Part shown: piece by piece, positions 17,417-26,451 of the stretch | Layout: every line of letters starts with the position of its first letter | How positions within the stretch are numbered: position 1 is the first letter of the stretch | Assembly: GCA_017642425.1 (NCBI GenBank) | Contig: JAGCPB010000020.1 | Span: forward strand, 118,696 to 182,695 | Length of the DNA: 64,000 nt | DNA from: Bacteroidaceae bacterium | GTDB taxonomy: Bacteria; Bacteroidota; Bacteroidia; Bacteroidales; Bacteroidaceae | Direction: 5' to 3' | Made by a program: the position numbers and the translations under genes | Notes under the pieces: generated by a model | The model's database searches: none | What the model was told of the DNA's origin: nothing | Seen by the model: the letters and a program-made list of their open reading frames with translations, nothing else

Positions 17417-18672
17417 GCCATACCCTGGTCATAATGCTTGTGGCTTTGTTCTTCTCGGCCTTGTTCTCAGGGTTGGAGATTGCCTTCCTTTCGGCCGACA
17501 GGCTCCGGTTTGAGATGGATGCGGAGCGCAACACATTCAGTTCCCGCCTTCTGGGACGTTTTTTCCGTAATCCCAATATCTATATATCCACCATGTTGGT
17601 GGGCAACAACATTGCCCTTGTCCTGTACAGCACCATGATGGCTCATCTCATTGAGATGCTGCTTCCGGACGGACTTATTGCCAATGAGTTCCTGCTTATT
17701 GTGATTGAGACTCTTGTATCGACCGCGATCGTGATAGTGGTAGGGGAGTTCGTGCCCAAGACCATATTCCGTTACAACCCCAACGGCAAACTCAATTTCC
17801 TGGCGTTCCCCATCTATCTGATCTATATCATTCTCTATCCCATATCACTCTTTACCACATGGCTTTCAAGGATAATTCTGAGGATGTTCGGCGTAAGGAT
17901 AGACAAGGAGAATACCGCCAAGGCATTCTCAAAGGTTGACCTGGATTATTTCGTGCAGTCCGGCCTTTCGGGATCTGAGGAGGACAGCCAGCCGGATTCA
18001 GAGGTCCGTATATTCCAGAATGTGCTTGATTTCTCAAATGTCAAGACACGTGACTGCATGGTGCCGCGCAACGAGATATGTGCCGTAGAGAAAGGCGTGT
18101 CATGGAATGCGTTGAGAGAGAGGTTTATAGAGACCGGATACTCCAAGATACTTGTCTATGAGGAGAATATGGACCATATCATAGGTTACATACATTCGTC
18201 AGAACTGTTCCGTTTCAAGAATGACTGGCCTGAGCATATACAGACCGTTCCTTTTGTTCCGGAGACACTTGCCGCGCAAAAGCTGATGAAACAGCTTATG
18301 GCCCGAAAGAAGAGTATTGCGGTGGTGGTTGATGAGTTTGGCGGCACATCGGGAATGGTCTCTCTGGAGGATATCATTGAGGAGATATTGGGTGACATAG
18401 AGGATGAGCATGATGTGACCAATCTTATTGCCAAGAAGACCGATGACGGTTATCTGCTGTCCGGACGTATGGAGATTGACCGTGTCAATGAGATGTTCGG
18501 TCTTGACATTCCGGAATCTGATGAATACATGACCGTGGGCGGTCTCATTCTGACCAAGGCCAAGGGATTCCCCAAAGTCAATGAGAAAATATCGGTTGGT
18601 GATTACTCTTTCAGGATACTCAAACGCGGCGAGACCAAGATAGAACTGGTTGAACTTACATTAAATAAATAA
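17413..18672 (+). CDS. CNNM/CorC-family membrane protein, GldE-like
   Basis: A 419-residue inner-membrane protein. The N-terminal DUF21/CNNM domain (about residues 1-190) has four hydrophobic helices, including VVGEFVPKTIFRYNP. A CBS-domain pair follows at about 200-325 (VKTRDCMVPRNEICAVEKG, then KKSIAVVVDEFGGTSGMVSLEDIIEEILGD, quoted in part). The C-terminal CorC/HlyC domain (about 335-415) contains GYLLSGRMEIDRVNEMFGL. Such proteins are linked to Mg2+ transport; in Bacteroidota, GldE belongs to this family. Gliding itself cannot be inferred. It overlaps lptC by 4 bp. Confidence 0.9.
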   Translation: MSHTLVIMLVALFFSALFSGLEIAFLSADRLRFEMDAERNTFSSRLLGRFFRNPNIYISTMLVGNNIALVLYSTMMAHLIEMLLPDGLIANEFLLIVIETLVSTAIVIVVGEFVPKTIFRYNPNGKLNFLAFPIYLIYIILYPISLFTTWLSRIILRMFGVRIDKENTAKAFSKVDLDYFVQSGLSGSEEDSQPDSEVRIFQNVLDFSNVKTRDCMVPRNEICAVEKGVSWNALRERFIETGYSKILVYEENMDHIIGYIHSSELFRFKNDWPEHIQTVPFVPETLAAQKLMKQLMARKKSIAVVVDEFGGTSGMVSLEDIIEEILGDIEDEHDVTNLIAKKTDDGYLLSGRMEIDRVNEMFGLDIPESDEYMTVGGLILTKAKGFPKVNEKISVGDYSFRILKRGETKIELVELTLNK

Positions 18673-18678
18673 GCGCAT

Positions 18679-18711
18679 TTTGGATTTTAAGAACATTTTT
18701 TTGTAATTTTG
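18679..18711 (+). promoter_or_regulatory. Promoter for the PpiD-like gene
   Basis: TTTG at 18679-18682 and TAATTTTG at 18704-18711 are separated by 21 bp, a good fit to the Bacteroidota -33/-7 pattern. The start codon is 62 bp downstream. Confidence 0.6.
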
Positions 18712-18772
18712 TGCGCTTTTAACCGCATTGGCGGCTTTTTGAACTAAAAAACGAATAAAACAACAATAAGAA

Positions 18773-20908
18773 ATGGCAACATTACAGAAAATCAGAAGCA
18801 AAGGACCACTGCTTCTTATCGTTATCGGCCTTGCTATGCTGGCCTTCATTCTTGGTGACGCATGGAAGATCATACGTCCTAATCAGGGAATTCAGTATGT
18901 GGGTACCATATCAGGAGAGGATATCTCCGCCATGGATTTCCAGAGGGAACTTGAGATTTATACCGATGTGGTCAAATTCGCCAATCAGATTCAGGATGTA
19001 ACTGAGGAGATGCAGAATTCACTCAAGGATGAAGTGTGGGCAACAATGGTACGTAACCGTATCCTTGACAAGGAAGCCAATTGTATAGGTCTTGTGGTGA
19101 CTGATGCCGAGGTCAGGGAGGTGATAGAGCGTGGAACAGACCCGATGCTTGCCAGAACTCCGTTCAACGATGCAGAAGGAAAGTTTGATACTGATCTTCT
19201 TAAGAATTTCATTGCTTTCTATGCCGAGCTTGACCCGGAGATGGTTTCGGCCGAGGAGTATGCATATTATCAGAGCATGTACAACTACTGGTTGTTCATA
19301 GAGAAGAACATCAAGAGCAACCTTCAGTATGACAAGTATTCCGCATTGGTAAACGCCGCTATCGTGTCAAATCCGATAGCCGCCAAGAACGCTTTTGAGA
19401 ACCGTATCATGAGAACTGATGTGCTGATGGCCTCTCTGCCTTACTCATCAATCTCCGATGCTGATGCCAAGGTTTCAGCCGCAGACCTCAAGTCTGTATA
19501 TAATGAGAACAAGCCTGCTCTATACAACTATTCAGAGAACCGCGATATCGTTTACATTGATTATGAGATTACTCCCAGTCAGGCCGACAGGGCTGCTCAG
19601 CTGGAGGAGATGAATGAACTGGTTGACCAGCTTGAGTCTGACATTGATGACTACGCATCATTTGTACGTCGCTCAGGATCTGACGAGCCGTACAGTGAGG
19701 TTGCCCGTTCAGCTAAGAATCTGCCCGAGGATGTTGCCATCAGACTTGATTCCGTAAAGGTAGGTGGTGTGTTCGGTCCTTATTACAGTGACTATGATGA
19801 TTCTTACAATGCATTCAAGCTTCTGGGTACTGTAAGCGGATATGACTCCATACAGTTCAGCGTGATGCAGGTTATTGGTGATGATGAGGCTGCCCAGGCT
19901 ACACGTAGAGACAGTATTATCAATGCTCTCAAGAAGGGTGCTGATTTTGCTGAGATAGCCTCTAAGTACGGTCAGACCGCCATTGAGCAGTGGCTTTCGG
20001 CCGATTCATACGAGCCTGCTGTCGTTAACGGTGACAACGCCGCATATATCAATAAGCTTAACAGCATGAAGAAGGGTGAGGTTTCCGCTCTTGAACTGAG
20101 CAATGCCAGCCTTATCATCAAGGTGTTTGACGTAAAGACTCCTGTCACCAAGTACAACACCGTTGTTGTAAAGCGTCCTATTGAGTTCAGCGAGGAGACC
20201 AGCAATGACGCCTATAACAAACTCAGCGCATTCCTGTCACTCAATACAACAGTCGATGACCTTAGGGCAAACGCCGAGGATTCTGATTTCCGTCTTCTCT
20301 ATTATCCCGGATTCCAGAATTACAGCCATAACGTATCGGGTGTGGCCAAGTCTGTTGAGGCTCTCCGTTGGGCGTTTGAAGCCGAGGAGGGTGAGGTATC
20401 ACGTATTTATGAGGTTGGCAATGCCAATGACCATCTGCTTGTGGTAGGTGTTGAGAAGATCCATCCGCGCGGCTACCGCAGTCTTGAGGATGCAACTCCC
20501 ACACTGTCACTCAGAGCTATCAAGAGCAAGAAATATGAATTGCTTAAGGGACAACTTGCCGGAAAGAGTCTTGCAGAGGTTCAGGCTATTGCCGGAGTCA
20601 ATATTGATACCATCAAGTTCGTGAACTTTAACAATGACGCATTCGTTTCATCTCTGTATGCAAATGAAGCCATTGTAGGTCCCAGCGTATTCAATCTTGA
20701 ACAGAATGAGCTTACACTTCCCATGAAGGGAGAGAACTGCGTATTCGTGGCAGAGAAAATTTCTCCCGATTCATACTCTGCAGAGTTTGACGACAAGTCA
20801 GAGGAGCTCCGCACACGCAGCATGTCATCAAGCCGTATCATGAGCGCCCTTATTGAGGAGCTTTACTATCAGGCTAAGGTTATTGACAACCGCTACAAGA
20901 TTTTCTAA
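18773..20908 (+). CDS. PpiD/SurA-type periplasmic peptidyl-prolyl isomerase
   Basis: A 711-residue membrane-anchored chaperone. A short cytoplasmic N-terminus precedes one membrane helix (GPLLLIVIGLAMLAFILGDA, about residues 12-31). A SurA_N-like helical domain follows (SAMDFQRELEIYTDVVKFAN and beyond), then a parvulin-type PpiC region around 355-470 (FSVMQVIGDDEAAQ, DFAEIASKYGQTA, MKKGEVSALELSNASLIIKV). The C-terminal helical part resembles other PpiD proteins of Bacteroidota, which are typically about 700 residues. The family helps fold proteins leaving the Sec translocon and outer-membrane proteins. It has its own promoter and a strong terminator. Parvulin active-site residues are not well conserved to my eye, so isomerase activity is uncertain. 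Confidence 0.9.
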   Translation: MATLQKIRSKGPLLLIVIGLAMLAFILGDAWKIIRPNQGIQYVGTISGEDISAMDFQRELEIYTDVVKFANQIQDVTEEMQNSLKDEVWATMVRNRILDKEANCIGLVVTDAEVREVIERGTDPMLARTPFNDAEGKFDTDLLKNFIAFYAELDPEMVSAEEYAYYQSMYNYWLFIEKNIKSNLQYDKYSALVNAAIVSNPIAAKNAFENRIMRTDVLMASLPYSSISDADAKVSAADLKSVYNENKPALYNYSENRDIVYIDYEITPSQADRAAQLEEMNELVDQLESDIDDYASFVRRSGSDEPYSEVARSAKNLPEDVAIRLDSVKVGGVFGPYYSDYDDSYNAFKLLGTVSGYDSIQFSVMQVIGDDEAAQATRRDSIINALKKGADFAEIASKYGQTAIEQWLSADSYEPAVVNGDNAAYINKLNSMKKGEVSALELSNASLIIKVFDVKTPVTKYNTVVVKRPIEFSEETSNDAYNKLSAFLSLNTTVDDLRANAEDSDFRLLYYPGFQNYSHNVSGVAKSVEALRWAFEAEEGEVSRIYEVGNANDHLLVVGVEKIHPRGYRSLEDATPTLSLRAIKSKKYELLKGQLAGKSLAEVQAIAGVNIDTIKFVNFNNDAFVSSLYANEAIVGPSVFNLEQNELTLPMKGENCVFVAEKISPDSYSAEFDDKSEELRTRSMSSSRIMSALIEELYYQAKVIDNRYKIF

Positions 20909-20926
20909 TGTGACCATCAGAAAATC

Positions 20927-20948
20927 GCTATTGGCTGTTGGCTGTTGG
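20927..20948. repeat. Heptad repeat GCTRTYR, copy 2
   Basis: Three 7-nt units, GCTATTG-GCTGTTG-GCTGTTG, between the PpiD-like stop codon and its terminator. Related to the arrays at 4213 and 21013. Confidence 0.65.
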
Positions 20949-20956
20949 TTTCAATA

Positions 20957-20990
20957 AAAAAATGACGGAATTTATTTTCCGTCATTTTTT
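20957..20990. terminator. Bidirectional rho-independent terminator
   Basis: A 14-bp perfect stem (20957-20970 with 20977-20990) with 6-nt loop TTTATT and A/T tracts on both sides. It lies between convergent units (the PpiD-like gene and the ilv operon). Confidence 0.92.
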
Positions 20991-21012
20991 TTATTGTTAT
21001 CCGCAGGATGGA

Positions 21013-21037
21013 GGCTAACAGCTAATAGCTAACAGCC
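21013..21037. repeat. Heptad repeat GCTRTYR, copy 3
   Basis: On the minus strand the units are GCTGTTA-GCTATTA-GCTGTTA. It lies just beyond the ilvC stop codon and is roughly opposite in orientation to the copy at 20927, flanking the terminator. Confidence 0.65.
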
Positions 21038-21053
21038 TTAGGCCTGAGAACAA

Positions 21054-22094
21054 TCAATTGTTTTCAGGTCTAAGTTTACGGACAACAGCACCTGTCTGCC
21101 ACATCTCGCTGTCACGCAGGGCAGCCAGCTCTTTCTCAAGACCCTCGCGATAGCCGGGCTTTGAGTTGCTGTCAATTGAGATCTGAGCCTCGTTACCGCA
21201 CTTGACGCTTGCATAGAGCTTCTGTACAACGGGCTTTATGGCATCGTGGAACGGACCCATCCAGTCAAGGGCACCGCGCTGTGCTGTGGTTGAGCAGTTG
21301 GCGTACATCCAGTCCATGCCCTTCTGGGCAAACAGAGGCATAAGTGACTGGGTGAGTTCCTCAACGGTCTCGTTGAATGCCTCACTGGGAGTGTGGCCGT
21401 TTTCACGCAGAACCTCATACTGAGCCAGAAGCAGACCTTGGATAGCACCCATCAGTGAACCGCGCTCACCGGTAAGATCGGATGTGGCCTCACGGATGAA
21501 AGTGGTCTCGAACAGATAACCGGAACCTATACCGATACCGAATGCCAGAACCTTATCCAGAGCATGACCTGATGCATCCTGATATATGGCATATGAGCTG
21601 TTCAGGCCGCGTCCCTCGAGGAACATGGTACGCAGTGATGTACCTGAACCCTTGGGAGCAACCATGATGACATCGATATCCTTGGGAGGAACAACGCCTG
21701 TGCGGTCATTCCATGTGATTGCGAATCCGTGTGAGAAGTATAGAGTCTTGCCTGCGGTCAGGTAAGGCTTGATGTTGGGCCACTGCTGCATCTGAGCTGC
21801 ATCAGACAGAAGCATGCAGATGATTGTACCCTTCTGGGCTGCCTCCTCTATGGAGAACAGAGTCTTGCCGGGAACCCAACCATCGGCAACAGCCTTCTCA
21901 AAGGTCTTGCCCTGACGCTGGCCAACTATTACGTTGAAACCGTTGTCGCGCAGGTTGCAAGCCTGTCCAGGACCCTGAACGCCGTAACCGATAACTGCGA
22001 TTGTCTCATTCTTGAGTATCTCGCGGGCTTTTTCCAGCGGGAACTCCTCACGTGTCATAACCTCTTCTATGACACCGCCAAAGTTCATTTTCAT
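21054..22094 (-). CDS. ilvC: Ketol-acid reductoisomerase
   Basis: A 346-residue class I enzyme that converts acetolactate or acetohydroxybutyrate to the dihydroxy acids of valine and isoleucine synthesis, using NADPH and Mg2+. The Rossmann region is IAVIGYGVQGPGQACNLRDN, followed by GQRQGKTFEKA with the cofactor-specificity loop. APKGSGTSLR is near 145, and the C-terminal knotted domain includes ETTFIREATSDLTGERGSL with metal-binding acidic residues. It is the last gene of the ilvD-ilvB-ilvN-ilvC run, 36 bp after ilvN. The acyl-ACP thioesterase gene that I recall between ilvN and ilvC in some Bacteroides is absent here. Confidence 0.96.
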   Translation of the reverse strand: MKMNFGGVIEEVMTREEFPLEKAREILKNETIAVIGYGVQGPGQACNLRDNGFNVIVGQRQGKTFEKAVADGWVPGKTLFSIEEAAQKGTIICMLLSDAAQMQQWPNIKPYLTAGKTLYFSHGFAITWNDRTGVVPPKDIDVIMVAPKGSGTSLRTMFLEGRGLNSSYAIYQDASGHALDKVLAFGIGIGSGYLFETTFIREATSDLTGERGSLMGAIQGLLLAQYEVLRENGHTPSEAFNETVEELTQSLMPLFAQKGMDWMYANCSTTAQRGALDWMGPFHDAIKPVVQKLYASVKCGNEAQISIDSNSKPGYREGLEKELAALRDSEMWQTGAVVRKLRPENN

Positions 22095-22130
22095 AGTTTT
22101 CTTGTTGTGTTTATATAGTTAATATTCCAT

Positions 22131-22682
22131 TTACTTCTTTCCGTATCTGGCTTCCATCTTATCCAGATACTCGTTTACGTGCTCAATGCGGGCGCGTGTG
22201 ATAGCTACGCGGCCGGAGCTTACAAACTGTAGCATACCACCCTGAGCGGAGAGCTCGCGGTTCAGTGCCGTGATATCCTCGGTGCGTCCGGTCTTCTCAA
22301 TGACTGAGAAAGTGGAGTTTACTTCTATCAGTTTGGCGCCATAACGGCGTATGATCTTGGACATCTCGGGGTTCTCGGTCAGTACGCTGGTAACCACCTT
22401 ATACAGGGCAACTTCCTGCATGAAAATCTCATCATCGGTAAAGAACTGGCACTGCAGCACATCTACCTTCTTCTCTATCTGGTCCACTATTTTGACAATA
22501 GTTTCGCGGTCTGCCATTGCGGTGATGGTGTAGCGGTGAACTCCCGGTATTGATGAGGCCGATACGTTCAGACTCTCAATGTTTACCTGACGGCGTGTGA
22601 AAACGGCGGTAACCTGGTTCAGGATACCGGCTATGTTCTCGGAATGAACTATCAGAGTGTATAACTTCTTTTCGTTCTCCAT
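22131..22682 (-). CDS. ilvN: Acetolactate synthase small (regulatory) subunit
   Basis: A 183-residue regulatory subunit that binds valine through ACT domains and tunes the IlvB catalytic subunit. The first ACT domain is at about residues 5-80 (YTLIVHSENIAGILNQVTAVF, quoted with one residue removed in spirit: LIVHSENIAGILNQV, then TRRQVNIESLNV). The second region is at about 85-165 (ALYKVVTSVLTENPEMSKII). I chose ATG 22682 (MENEKKLY), placed 1 bp after the ilvB stop; an alternative in-frame start at 22694 would overlap ilvB by 11 bp. Confidence 0.93.
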   Translation of the reverse strand: MENEKKLYTLIVHSENIAGILNQVTAVFTRRQVNIESLNVSASSIPGVHRYTITAMADRETIVKIVDQIEKKVDVLQCQFFTDDEIFMQEVALYKVVTSVLTENPEMSKIIRRYGAKLIEVNSTFSVIEKTGRTEDITALNRELSAQGGMLQFVSSGRVAITRARIEHVNEYLDKMEARYGKK

Positions 22683-22683
22683 A

Positions 22684-24378
22684 TTATATTTCAAAAATCA
22701 TTTTGTCAACGGGGCTGCCGGGTTTGATCATAGGCATGACATTCTCCTCATCCATTACAGCGGCCTCAAGCAGGAACGGTCCCTTGGCACTGATAAGCTG
22801 CTTGACAGCATCCTTGAGCTGTGCGCGGTCCGTAACCAAAACGTAGGGGATATTATAACCTGCGGCAATCTTGCTGTAGTCGGGGTTCATCATGTGAGTG
22901 CATGAATATCGGCTGTTGAACATCATCTGCTGCCACTGGCGTACGTTGCCCAGATAGGTGTTGTTCATCAGGATCATCTTTACGGGAGCGCCGGTCTGCA
23001 TTATGGTGCCCAGCTCCTGGATGTTCATTTGGAAACCTCCGTCGCCCATAAAAGCCAGGATTGTACGGTCTGGTGCACCGAATGTGGCGCCTATGGCTGC
23101 GGGCATGCAGAATCCCATAGTTCCCAGTCCGCCCGATGTCACGATGCTGCGGCGTGTGCGGTACTTGAAATAGCGTGATGAGAACATCTGGTTCAGACCT
23201 ACGTCATTTACAAGAACAGAATTGGCCGGAGCAGCTTCACTTACTGCCGTTACAACCTCGCCCATCTTGAGAGGACCGTCATAGGGATGAATGGCGCTGT
23301 CAATGACCTTTTCATACTCCTCCTTGTCAAGCGGCTTGAAACTCTCAATCCACTCTTTATGGTCAGCCTTAGCCATACGCTCGGTTATGAGTCTGAGCGT
23401 GATGCGGCAGTCACCCAAGACCGTTATATCGGGTTTGACGTTCTTACCAAACTCTGACTTGTCAATGTCAAGATGTATTATCTTGGCCTGCTTGGCGTAA
23501 GTATCCAATGTGCCGGTCACGCGGTCATCAAAACGCATGCCTACGGCAATCAGGACATCGCACTCATTGGTCTTTACGTTGGGGGCCAGGTTGCCGTGCA
23601 TTCCCAGCATTCCCATGTTGAGCGGGTGGTCACTGGGCAGGGCCGATAGTCCCAGCAGCGTACGTGCTGCGGGCAGATTACCCTTCTCTATAAATGCGGC
23701 CAGCTCTTTCTCGGCATTACCAAGCTCTACGCCGTGACCAACCAGAACAAGCGGCTTTTGGGCATTGTCTATAAGCTGTACTGCATCGTTTATCTGGCTC
23801 TCAATGGGATCGGGAGCAGGTATGTAACTGCGTACGTAGTCTATCTTGGCGGGCTTGAAGTCTATCTGTTGCATCTGGGCGGTCTTGGTAAAGTCAAGCA
23901 CCACGGGGCCCGGACGTCCTGAGCCTGCAATATAGAATGCGCGTGCCACTGCCCACGGGATATCCTGGGCGCGGCGAATCTGATAGCTCCATTTGGTGAT
24001 AGGCTGGGTAACGCCCACCAGGTCAATCTCCTGGAACGCATCTGTACCCAGGGCATCGGTTCCAACCTGGCCGGCAATCACAACTATGGGAGTGCTGTCC
24101 AGCATTGCATCGCTGATGCCGGTTATGGTGTTGGTGGCTCCCGGACCGCTGGTAACTATAGCAACACCGGTGCGGCCCGATACGCGGGCGTAACCCTGTG
24201 CAGCATGAGTGGCACCCTGCTCATGACGGACCAGAATCTGCTTTAAATCCTTCTGGTGGTCATACAGGGCATCGAATACCTTTATAATAGAGCCTCCGGG
24301 ATAAGCGAATACGGTATTCACATCCTCGGCAAGCAATGCGCGGAGCATTGCCTCGGCTCCTGTTATCATATTACTCAT
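22684..24378 (-). CDS. ilvB: Acetolactate synthase catalytic subunit
   Basis: A 564-residue thiamine-diphosphate enzyme that condenses pyruvate to acetolactate, or with 2-ketobutyrate to acetohydroxybutyrate. The N-terminal PYR domain contains VFAYPGGSIIKVFDAL and RHEQGATHAAQGYARVSG with the conserved catalytic Glu nearby. The middle domain covers about 190-330. The C-terminal PP domain carries the ThDP motif GDGGFQMNIQELGT through MILMNNTYLG near 440-475. Size and motif order are standard. It sits 8 bp after ilvD and directly before ilvN. Confidence 0.96.
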   Translation of the reverse strand: MSNMITGAEAMLRALLAEDVNTVFAYPGGSIIKVFDALYDHQKDLKQILVRHEQGATHAAQGYARVSGRTGVAIVTSGPGATNTITGISDAMLDSTPIVVIAGQVGTDALGTDAFQEIDLVGVTQPITKWSYQIRRAQDIPWAVARAFYIAGSGRPGPVVLDFTKTAQMQQIDFKPAKIDYVRSYIPAPDPIESQINDAVQLIDNAQKPLVLVGHGVELGNAEKELAAFIEKGNLPAARTLLGLSALPSDHPLNMGMLGMHGNLAPNVKTNECDVLIAVGMRFDDRVTGTLDTYAKQAKIIHLDIDKSEFGKNVKPDITVLGDCRITLRLITERMAKADHKEWIESFKPLDKEEYEKVIDSAIHPYDGPLKMGEVVTAVSEAAPANSVLVNDVGLNQMFSSRYFKYRTRRSIVTSGGLGTMGFCMPAAIGATFGAPDRTILAFMGDGGFQMNIQELGTIMQTGAPVKMILMNNTYLGNVRQWQQMMFNSRYSCTHMMNPDYSKIAAGYNIPYVLVTDRAQLKDAVKQLISAKGPFLLEAAVMDEENVMPMIKPGSPVDKMIFEI

Positions 24379-24386
24379 AATCTGAC

Positions 24387-26198
24387 TTAATCTATAATCC
24401 TAACGCCACCCTTATCGGCCGAACTTACCATATTGGCATATGCCTTTAGGCTCTTGGCAACCACGCGCTTGCGTGTGAGCGGACGCATGGGGCGGGCAGC
24501 CAATTCTGCATCGCTCAGACGTACGTTTATGCTGCGTGCAGGTATGTCTATATCAATTATGTCACCGTCCAGCACCTTGCCAATGGCACCGCCGTTGGCA
24601 GCCTCGGGTGATATGTGGCCGATGCTCAGGCCTGATGTACCGCCGCTGAAACGGCCGTCGGTAATCAGTGCGCAGGCCTTACCTAAGTGGCGTGACTTGA
24701 TGTAAGAGGTGGGATAGAGCATCTCCTGCATTCCGGGACCACCCTTGGGGCCCTCATGTGTGATTACCACCACATCGCCGGCCACAACCTTGCCGCCAAG
24801 TATGCCGTCTACGGCATCCTCCTGTGAGTCAAATACCTTGGCGGGACCAGAGAACTTCCAGATGCTCTCGTCTACACCTGCGGTCTTTACCACACAGCCG
24901 TCAACTGCAATGTTACCCTTAAGTATGGCCAGACCGCCGTCCTTGGTGTAGGCGTGCTGCAGGTCACGGATGCAACCCTCTGCGCGGTCGGTGTCAAGAG
25001 TGCTGTATGTGCAGTCCTGTGAGCCAAGTTCGTTGCTGAACTTGCGTGCGGGAGCGGTTGAGTATATACGTTTGGCTTCAGGGTCGATATCGGCCTTGAG
25101 TATGCTGTATTTGTCAATAAGTTCTCCGTATGAGAATCCGGTTACGTTCATGGCATCGGTATGCAGAAGGCCACCTTTGGCAAGTTCGGCCAGTATACCC
25201 AGTACACCGCCTGCGCGGCCTACATCCTGAACGTGATACTTCTGGGTGTTGGGAGCTACCTTGCACAGACAGGGAACGTGGCGTGACAGACGGTCTATAT
25301 CGTCCATCTTAAAGTCCACACCGGCCTCATAGGCTACAGCCAGAAGGTGCAGTATTGTATTTGTGGATCCGCCCATGGCTATGTCAAGGTTCATGGCGTT
25401 CTCAAAGTTCTTCTTCTTGGCTATGCTCAGAGGCAGTACGCTTTCATCACCATCCTGATAGTACTTGAATGCGTTCTTTACTATGAGTGCAGCGGCATCC
25501 TTCATCAGCTGGACGCGGTTCTTGTGTGTAGCCAGAATGGTGCCGTTACCGGGCAGAGCCAGACCAAGAACCTCAGTGAGGCAGTTCATGGAGTTGGCGG
25601 TGAACATACCCGAGCAGCATCCGCAACCGGGGCAGGCAGAGCGCTCAATAGCCTCTACGTCGGCATCCGATACGCTCTCATCGGCCGATTTTATCATGGC
25701 GTCTATAAGGTCCAGATGAGCACCTCCCAACTCTCCGGCCTCCATGGGACCGCCGCTTATAAATACGGTGGGGATGTTAAGGCGCATGGTGGCCATAAGC
25801 ATACCCGGAGTGATCTTGTCGCAGTTGCTTATGCATACCAGCGCATCGGCCTTGTGGGCGTTTACCATATACTCTACGCTGTCGGCAATTATGTCGCGTG
25901 AAGGCAGTGAGTAGAGCATTCCGTCGTGGCCCATTGCAATACCGTCATCCACGGCAATGGTGTTGAACTCGGCAGCAAAGCAGCCCAGACGCTCAATTTC
26001 CTTCTTTATTATCTGACCGGCCTCATGAAGATGTACGTGACCCGGCACAAACTGCGTGAATGAGTTTGCAATGGCTATGATGGGCTTGCCCATCTGCTCC
26101 TTCTTCATGCCGTTGGCAACCCAAAGTGCACGGGCTCCCGCCATTCGGCGACCCACGGTACACTGGTCACTTCTTAATGGAATCTTCATAATATTCAA
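24387..26198 (-). CDS. ilvD: Dihydroxy-acid dehydratase
   Basis: A 603-residue iron-sulfur enzyme that dehydrates dihydroxy acids to the 2-keto acids for valine and isoleucine. The cluster cysteines are in [10 protein letters not shown] (about residue 122) and [20 protein letters not shown] (about 187-206). [19 protein letters not shown] near 510 is the conserved C-terminal signature. It is the first gene of the branched-chain operon; its promoter carries a palindrome between the -33 and -7 boxes. Confidence 0.97.
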   Translation of the reverse strand: MNIMKIPLRSDQCTVGRRMAGARALWVANGMKKEQMGKPIIAIANSFTQFVPGHVHLHEAGQIIKKEIERLGCFAAEFNTIAVDDGIAMGHDGMLYSLPSRDIIADSVEYMVNAHKADALVCISNCDKITPGMLMATMRLNIPTVFISGGPMEAGELGGAHLDLIDAMIKSADESVSDADVEAIERSACPGCGCCSGMFTANSMNCLTEVLGLALPGNGTILATHKNRVQLMKDAAALIVKNAFKYYQDGDESVLPLSIAKKKNFENAMNLDIAMGGSTNTILHLLAVAYEAGVDFKMDDIDRLSRHVPCLCKVAPNTQKYHVQDVGRAGGVLGILAELAKGGLLHTDAMNVTGFSYGELIDKYSILKADIDPEAKRIYSTAPARKFSNELGSQDCTYSTLDTDRAEGCIRDLQHAYTKDGGLAILKGNIAVDGCVVKTAGVDESIWKFSGPAKVFDSQEDAVDGILGGKVVAGDVVVITHEGPKGGPGMQEMLYPTSYIKSRHLGKACALITDGRFSGGTSGLSIGHISPEAANGGAIGKVLDGDIIDIDIPARSINVRLSDAELAARPMRPLTRKRVVAKSLKAYANMVSSADKGGVRIID

Positions 26199-26248
26199 TC
26201 TTTTCTGTATATATATTCACAATTAGCCTATCGGGCGTAATTGAACTG

Positions 26249-26278
26249 CAAAGTTACCTATTTAATAGGTAGTGCAAA
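26249..26278 (-). promoter_or_regulatory. ilv operon promoter with spacer palindrome
   Basis: On the minus strand, -33 TTTG (26275-26278), an 18-bp spacer and -7 TAACTTTG (26249-26256) form a good Bacteroidota promoter. The palindrome ACCTATT-T-AATAGGT occupies 26256-26270, inside the spacer, where a bound protein would block RNA polymerase. The position is seen directly; operator function is inferred. Confidence 0.65.
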
Positions 26279-26336
26279 ACATTTTTATGCAAAATATGCA
26301 AAATAGAGCAATTGGGAGATAGCCTATCAACACAAG

Positions 26337-26369
26337 TTTGTGTATTCAAAAAATATTGTCCTATTTTTG
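26337..26369 (+). promoter_or_regulatory. Promoter for the 26452 gene
   Basis: TTTG at 26337-26340 and TATTTTTG at 26362-26369, separated by 21 bp. It is divergent from the ilv promoter. The 253-bp interval between the ilvD and 26452 genes also contains AT-rich ATGCAAAAT-type repeats near 26287-26305 and two copies of AGCCTATC. Confidence 0.6.
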
Positions 26370-26451
26370 CATAAAATGAAGTGTGTGCAAAATCGCTGAG
26401 TATCAGGCATAATACTTTCAGTAGCTGAGATATTTAAAAAGGAATCAAAAT

